Of a stretch of DNA of 64,000 nucleotides, positions 61,360 through 64,000 are shown piece by piece. Below the pieces are notes generated by a model. The model was not told the DNA's origin. It saw nothing but the letters and a program-made list of their open reading frames with translations, and ran no database searches. Numbering within the stretch: position 1 is the stretch's first letter; each line of letters begins with the position of its first letter. A program made the position numbers and the translations under genes. The stretch comes from Bosea sp. F3-2 (GTDB lineage: Bacteria > Pseudomonadota > Alphaproteobacteria > Rhizobiales > Beijerinckiaceae). Where the stretch lies: the NCBI RefSeq assembly GCF_008253865.1, contig NZ_CP042331.1, positions 1,426,001 to 1,490,000 on the forward strand, read 5' to 3'.

Positions 61360-61776
61360 TCACCCCGGCGGCATTGTCTCGAACGTCGGCAGGTCCGGAT
61401 CGACGTAGTCCCAGCCGTGACCGCGCACGCCGTAGGTCACCACTCGCGGCGCGTACCGGCTCGGATCGTCGAGGCTCGCGGCGTGCACGGTGAACAGATC
61501 GGGCATAGCCGCGAATGTCAGGTAGACCGGCGATCCGCAGGCGGGGCAGAAGCCGCGCGTCTTCACCTTGCCGCTGTCGGCAACCATGTCCCAATGCGTC
61601 GCCTCACCCGCTAGCTTCACCTGCGTGCGTGACGGGAAGGTCAGATAGGAGCCATGCCCGGTGCCGCTCGTCTGCTGGCAGTCGCGGCACTGGCAGTCGT
61701 TCATGAAGATCGGCTCGCAAGAGATCTCGTAGCGGACCGCACCGCAGGCGCAGCCGCCGGTATAAGCGTCGCTCAT
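61360..61776 (-). CDS. GFA family (glutathione-dependent formaldehyde-activating-like) protein
   Basis: The 138-residue zinc protein has the cysteine pattern of GFA/CENP-V domains: 'GGCACGAVRY' near residue 8, 'DCQCRDCQQTSG' near 27 and 'GFCPACGSPVYL' near 97. Fold membership is clear, but most family members have no proven role in formaldehyde metabolism. It lies 85 bp behind the SRPBCC gene in the same direction. Confidence 0.9.
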   Translation of the reverse strand: MSDAYTGGCACGAVRYEISCEPIFMNDCQCRDCQQTSGTGHGSYLTFPSRTQVKLAGEATHWDMVADSGKVKTRGFCPACGSPVYLTFAAMPDLFTVHAASLDDPSRYAPRVVTYGVRGHGWDYVDPDLPTFETMPPG

Positions 61777-61861
61777 TCTTCTCTCCTGTCATGAAGCATC
61801 GATGGATCGCGCAGGTCGCGGCGATCGGGGATTCGCTCCGGAGGCCCGGCTTCGCGCCCGG

Positions 61862-62320
61862 TCAGCCCTGCTCGCCGGCGATGCTGCCGATGCTCGGGAC
61901 GACCTTCTTCCAGCCATTGCCCATGGTCTCGAAAGCGGACTGGTTCCTCGGCACGACGAAGCCGGCATGGACGAGGCGCAGGCGCGTTCCGTTCGCCGTT
62001 CTGGAGAGCGTCCAGGTGACGACGGTTTCCAGCAGCGAGCCGTAGCCGGCGTTCCCTTCGTGCCCGCCTTTCCAGCTGTAGACGAGGCTCTCGTTCGGGA
62101 TAACCTCCAGCACCTGGCAATGAATGGTGCCGTCCCACGCGCCGGCGGGCTTGGTCTGGAAGGTGAAGTGCTTGCCCTTCACCGGCTCGAATCCCGTCGG
62201 CGCCATCAGCCAGCGGCCAATCAGCTCTCCGGTGGTCAAAGTCTTCCAGAGCGTCTCCGGCGCGTGCGGAAAGAGCTCCTCGACCACGATGTCCCTGATG
62301 TCGGATGCAATGTCGTTCAT
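61862..62320 (-). CDS. SRPBCC (AHSA1) domain-containing protein
   Basis: The 152-residue protein has one START-like helix-grip domain: 'ETLWKTLTTGELIGRWLMAP', 'LEVIPNESLVYSWKG' and a C-terminal helix 'FETMGNGWKKVVPSIGSI'. Such proteins bind small hydrophobic ligands. Its ATG overlaps the stop of the ArsR gene by four bases, a common two-gene unit in which the regulator controls the SRPBCC partner. Confidence 0.88.
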   Translation of the reverse strand: MNDIASDIRDIVVEELFPHAPETLWKTLTTGELIGRWLMAPTGFEPVKGKHFTFQTKPAGAWDGTIHCQVLEVIPNESLVYSWKGGHEGNAGYGSLLETVVTWTLSRTANGTRLRLVHAGFVVPRNQSAFETMGNGWKKVVPSIGSIAGEQG

Positions 62321-62652
62321 GGATCGATCTCCTTGAGAAGGGCACGGAGGTCGGCGAACCGGTCGCGCCAGAAGGCGCCATAATGGCTCATCCAGTCGGC
62401 CAGCGGCTCGAGGCCTTCGGGCCGGGCGCGGTAATAGACGTTCCGGCCCTCGGGGCGTTCGGCGACCAGGCCCGCCTGCTTCAACGACTTCAGATGCTGG
62501 GAGATGGCGCCCTGGGTCACGCCGCTCCCCCGCGTCAGTTCGACCACGGTGATCTCGCCGGACCGGATAATCCGCTCGAACACCGCCCGCCGGGTCGGAA
62601 CGGCGAGCGCCTGCATGACGGCGTCGATGGAGGCAGTTGCTATCATGGCCAA
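62317..62652 (-). CDS. ArsR/SmtB family winged-helix regulator
   Basis: The 111-residue regulator has the ArsR HTH ('VFERIIRSGEITVVELTRGS', 'GAISQHLKSLKQAGLVAERP', 'GRNVYYRARPEG'). The metal-binding ELCVCDL-type cysteines are absent, so it is of the non-metal, SRPBCC-linked subgroup. ATG at 62652 or two codons later can serve as start. The AT-rich sequence just upstream (62655-62695, with repeated TTAATTAG and TATTTTATTAG) is a likely promoter and operator. Confidence 0.88.
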   Translation of the reverse strand: MAMIATASIDAVMQALAVPTRRAVFERIIRSGEITVVELTRGSGVTQGAISQHLKSLKQAGLVAERPEGRNVYYRARPEGLEPLADWMSHYGAFWRDRFADLRALLKEIDP

Positions 62653-62844
62653 TCAAATAGTCTCAGCTAATTAATTAGTCAATGCTATTTTATTAGCGAT
62701 GCGGAACCTCGATGGCCGGTCGCCGCCGAGCCGTGTCCAACCCCGGTAGGAGTGCCCGCTCACCAATGGGTTCGGATGCGCTGGCGGGGAATGACCGGCT
62801 CCAGGATGCCGGCCGAAGAGCTCCCCTGAAGCTCTTCATCGCTG

Positions 62845-62860
62845 TTTGCCCAAACGCAAA
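62845..62860 (+). promoter_or_regulatory. Candidate NnrR/FNR-type box upstream of norC
   Basis: TTTGCC-CAAA-CGCAAA has two 6-bp half sites with one mismatch and a 4-bp spacer, the layout of Crp/Fnr family sites such as TTGCG-N4-CGCAA used by NnrR to turn on nitric-oxide reductase genes. It lies 118 bp before the norC start. The rest of 62653-62977 holds no gene. Confidence 0.55.
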
Positions 62861-62977
62861 GAAGCCCGCGGATCGCCTCGCTATCACCGCTTGGCCCCCT
62901 GCCGTCCGCATGCGGGGTTTCACGAGCCGGCCTTGCCGGCGCCACCCCGCAAACCCTCGCAACGGAAGGGTGAACGC

Positions 62978-63430
62978 ATGGCCGAACGTCTGACAAAGGC
63001 GGGAGCCCGAAATGTCTTCTACGGCGGATCGATCTTCTTCTTCGCCATCTTCGTCGGGCTCACCGCGCACAGCCACTGGTTCATGCGGACGAAGTCCACC
63101 GATGAGTCGACCCTGACCCCCGCGGTCGCCCGCGGCAAGCATGTCTGGGAGCGCAACTCCTGCATCAACTGCCACACGCTTCTCGGCGAAGGCGCTTATT
63201 TCGCGCCCGAGCTCGGCAATGTCTGGAAGCGCTATGGCGGCGACAAGGACCCGGCAGGCGCGCGGGAGAGTCTCAAGGCCTGGATGCAGGCCCAGCCGAG
63301 CGGAATCGAGGGACGGCGCCAGATGCCGCAATTCAATCTGACCGAGCAGGAACTCAAGGATCTGGCCGATTTCCTTGAATGGACGAGCCGGATCAAGACC
63401 CAGAACTGGCCGCCCAACGATGCCGGCTGA
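62978..63430 (+). CDS. norC: Nitric oxide reductase subunit C
   Basis: The 150-residue membrane-anchored cytochrome c has an N-terminal helix at about 13-31 and the heme site 'SCINCHTLLGEGAYFAPELG' (CxxCH near residue 62), with a methionine ligand expected in 'EGRRQMPQFNLTEQEL'. NorC passes electrons to NorB in the NO-reducing complex of the inner membrane. GGAAGG precedes the ATG. It is followed 22 bp later by norB. Confidence 0.95.
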   Translation: MAERLTKAGARNVFYGGSIFFFAIFVGLTAHSHWFMRTKSTDESTLTPAVARGKHVWERNSCINCHTLLGEGAYFAPELGNVWKRYGGDKDPAGARESLKAWMQAQPSGIEGRRQMPQFNLTEQELKDLADFLEWTSRIKTQNWPPNDAG

Positions 63431-63452
63431 GACGTCGCGACAGGAGAGAGCC

Positions 63453-64000
63453 ATGCCAGGCTACAACACGACGAGATACAAGACCCAGAACGTCGCGATG
63501 CTCTATTTCTATGGAGCGCTCGCCCTGTTCATCGCGCAGGTCGCCTTCGGGGTCGTGGCGGGACTGATCTATGTCCTGCCCAATACGCTTTCGGTCATCC
63601 TGCCCTTCAACATCGTGCGGATGATCCACACCAACGCGCTGGTGGTCTGGCTGCTGCTCGGCTTCATGGGCGCGACCTACTACCTGCTGCCGGAAGAGGC
63701 GCAGACCGAACTCTACAGCCCGAAACTGGCCGTGGCGCAGTTCTGGATCTTCTTCATCGCCGCCGGCGTCACGGTGGTTGGCTATCTCTTCCGCATCCAT
63801 GAGGGGCGCGAATTCCTCGAACAGCCTTTCGCGATCAAGGTCGGCATCGTCATCGTCGTGCTGATGTTCCTGTTCAACGTCACCATGACCTCGCTGAAGG
63901 GCCGCAAGACCACCGTCACCAACATCCTGCTGATGGGCCTGTGGCTCCTGGCGGTGTTCTTCCTCTTCGCCTTCTACAACCCGGCCAACCTGGCGCTGGA
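63453..64000 (+). CDS. norB: Nitric oxide reductase subunit B (partial, runs off the window)
   Basis: The first 182 codons of NorB are present, starting MPGYNTTRYKTQNVAMLYFY after AGGAGAG. The protein has twelve helices when complete and carries low-spin heme b, high-spin heme b3 and the non-heme iron that reduces two NO to N2O. The first His ligand is in 'IVRMIHTNALVVWLLLGFMG'. The gene is cut by the window end; no defect is visible in the part seen. Confidence 0.95.
   Translation, partial: MPGYNTTRYKTQNVAMLYFYGALALFIAQVAFGVVAGLIYVLPNTLSVILPFNIVRMIHTNALVVWLLLGFMGATYYLLPEEAQTELYSPKLAVAQFWIFFIAAGVTVVGYLFRIHEGREFLEQPFAIKVGIVIVVLMFLFNVTMTSLKGRKTTVTNILLMGLWLLAVFFLFAFYNPANLAL

Overview
The window is one contiguous stretch of high-GC chromosomal DNA from a Gram-negative bacterium. 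The gene set points to an alphaproteobacterium of the order Hyphomicrobiales (a Bosea-like organism is my guess; no marker gene fixes the genus). The signs are a probable EcfG-type general-stress promoter, many DUF families typical of rhizobial relatives, several sugar and peptide ABC importers, a sorAB sulfite dehydrogenase and the start of a norCB operon. I see no rRNA, tRNA, CRISPR array, transposase or phage gene.

Bases 1-9651 hold an SDR oxidoreductase with a truncated gene remnant behind it, a MocR-type regulator divergent from a DUF1127 protein, a TauE/SafE exporter and a MaoC-like hydratase. A leftward LysR / Ohr / EmrA / EmrB group for peroxide and drug stress follows, then a methylglyoxal synthase. 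Bases 9747-13884 form a leftward sulfite module: YeiH-type exporter, ECF sigma factor, anti-sigma factor, SorA and cytochrome SorB. SorA carries a frameshift near its C-terminus. After a tandem GNAT protein come the conserved trio PrkA kinase, YeaH and SpoVR (15512-20350), several small stress or envelope proteins, an HD phosphohydrolase and an Fbp-type iron(III) ABC importer (22682-26362).

Bases 26642-35935 are the most intriguing metabolic locus. A tightly coupled leftward operon contains a sugar-type ABC importer (binding protein, two permeases, ATPase), an argininosuccinate-lyase-like enzyme, a PfkB kinase and a SIS-domain sugar-phosphate enzyme. It is divergent from a ROK regulator, and a perfect 9-7-9 palindrome lies between them. 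I infer uptake and breakdown of an amino-acid-linked or amino-sugar compound. Next come a chaperone-less usher plus Spore-coat-U adhesin pair and a PD-(D/E)XK protein of the DUF2161 family.

Bases 40513-59042 hold two Dpp-type ABC systems. The first (rightward permeases, glycerophosphodiesterase, Tat-exported binding protein) faces an 11-gene leftward array. That array encodes a class III aminotransferase, an M81 hydrolase, the second transporter, a nitrilase-family amidase, a carboxymuconolactone-decarboxylase-like protein, two further ABC ATPases and a nucleotide-pyrophosphatase-like phosphodiesterase. A divergent RpiR regulator probably controls it. The right end has a frameshifted ykvA-type gene, a secreted protein built of about thirteen RTX-like repeats of 29-34 residues, a GFA protein, an ArsR/SRPBCC pair and norC-norB behind a candidate NnrR/FNR box. 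norB runs off the window.

Two intergenic palindromic elements (20381-20512 and 33021-33231) belong to one dispersed repeat family whose arms keep their hairpins through paired base changes.
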